Assembly (NCBI GenBank): GCA_003136075.1
Contig: PNBP01000079.1
Span: 17,375-32,104 of the forward strand
Direction: 5' to 3'
Source of the DNA: Methanoregula sp.
Lineage (GTDB): Archaea > Halobacteriota > Methanomicrobia > Methanomicrobiales > Methanospirillaceae
DNA length: 14,730 bases
Position 1 is the first letter of the stretch, and every line of letters starts with the position of its first letter. Of the stretch, positions 14,393-14,730 are shown piece by piece. The notes beneath the pieces were generated by a model that had not been told where the DNA came from, did no database searches, and saw only the letters and a list, made by a program, of their open reading frames with translations. A program made the position numbers and the translations under genes.

Positions 14393-14730
14393 ATGGACAC
14401 GATTAGTATGACAACACAAAAACCTGATTCAAAAGGATGCGACAGCAATTGCAGCTCCTGCGCATCGGCCCAGAAGCCCAGCGCACCACCGGGATTGCCC
14501 CCAAAATCAAAGATCGATGTCAAGCACGTCATTCTTGTGCTGAGCGGGAAAGGCGGCGTCGGCAAATCCACTGTATCGGTGAACCTTGCCTATGCACTTG
14601 CCAACCATGGCAGAAAAGTGGGCCTGCTGGATCTTGATATCCATGGCCCCAGTATCCCCAAGATGCTGGGTATCGAAGACCAGAAACCTGCCGTTCTTGA
14701 TAAGACCATCGAACCGGTTCACGTTACCGG
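14393..14730 (+). CDS. Mrp/NBP35-family Fe-S cluster carrier ATPase, N-terminal part
   Basis: The gene runs off the right edge; 112 codons are visible. After a short N-terminal tail with four Cys in 20 residues (Cys 16, 20, 23 in [11 protein letters not shown] region), a Pro-rich linker leads to the ATPase: [21 protein letters not shown] holds the deviant Walker A motif of the MinD/Mrp group (GKGGVGKS, about residues 53-60), followed by [16 protein letters not shown], the Mrp/NBP35 signature. These proteins bind a 4Fe-4S cluster between subunits and pass it to target enzymes in the cytosol, which suits a methanogen with many Fe-S proteins. Start ATG 14393 is preceded by only a weak TTCATAAT element; ATG 14408 (MTTQKPD) is an equally possible start. 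I see no clear Shine-Dalgarno sequence for either. Confidence 0.92.
   Translation, partial: MDTISMTTQKPDSKGCDSNCSSCASAQKPSAPPGLPPKSKIDVKHVILVLSGKGGVGKSTVSVNLAYALANHGRKVGLLDLDIHGPSIPKMLGIEDQKPAVLDKTIEPVHVT

Noticed and set aside
1..14730. A CRISPR array to go with the CARF regulator
   Set aside because: No evenly spaced direct repeats of 25-40 bp were seen anywhere on either strand.

Overview
The window reads as chromosomal DNA from a methanogenic archaeon, most likely of the order Methanomicrobiales (Methanoregula-like). This rests on family recognition, not on a search. The support is a Ni-sirohydrochlorin/cobyrinate a,c-diamide synthase, an UPF0147 protein, an archaeal p27-type zinc-ribbon protein, a COG1361 S-layer-like protein, a CARF-wHTH regulator, a tRNA without an encoded CCA, and TATA boxes placed about 26 nt before many start codons, which implies leaderless transcripts.

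Layout. 1-2.04 kb: the C-terminal end of a PhoU-family regulator (+) runs into a perfect 26-bp palindrome. Beyond it, on the minus strand, lie a 5'-truncated TnpB gene (RuvC core and zinc ribbon kept, N-terminal half gone) and a PHP-domain phosphoesterase gene whose 3' end overlaps it. 2.04-3.6 kb: gene-poor DNA with one small four-helix membrane protein and, at 3.13-3.57 kb, a dense run of self-complementary structures. These include a candidate ~105-nt three-way-junction RNA with its own TATA box and T-tract, and a triple TAGCATAA inverted/direct repeat. 3.6-5.3 kb: an orphan CARF-wHTH regulator (-), then a zinc-ribbon protein (-) and UPF0147 (+), which diverge from one TATA element. 5.3-5.79 kb: about 500 bp without a gene, holding a GC-rich hairpin. 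5.79-8.82 kb: ilvD and cfbB/cbiA (-), probably partly co-transcribed. 9.04-11.37 kb: a divergent pair of surface proteins, a membrane-anchored COG1361 protein (-) and a lipoprotein (+). 11.50 kb: tRNA-Arg(GCG) (+). 11.70-12.96 kb: an aldo/keto reductase with a C-terminal two-cluster ferredoxin domain (-). 13.35-14.73 kb: a DUF475/TerC-type membrane protein (+) and the start of an Mrp/NBP35 Fe-S carrier ATPase (+).

The protein-coding part is mostly housekeeping: branched-chain amino acid synthesis, tetrapyrrole cofactor synthesis, Fe-S assembly and the cell surface. The most interesting stretch is 3.1-4.5 kb, where a ring-nucleotide-sensor-like regulator with no CRISPR array or other cas gene in view sits beside unexplained structured DNA/RNA. 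I found no CRISPR array, no rRNA and no complete insertion sequence.
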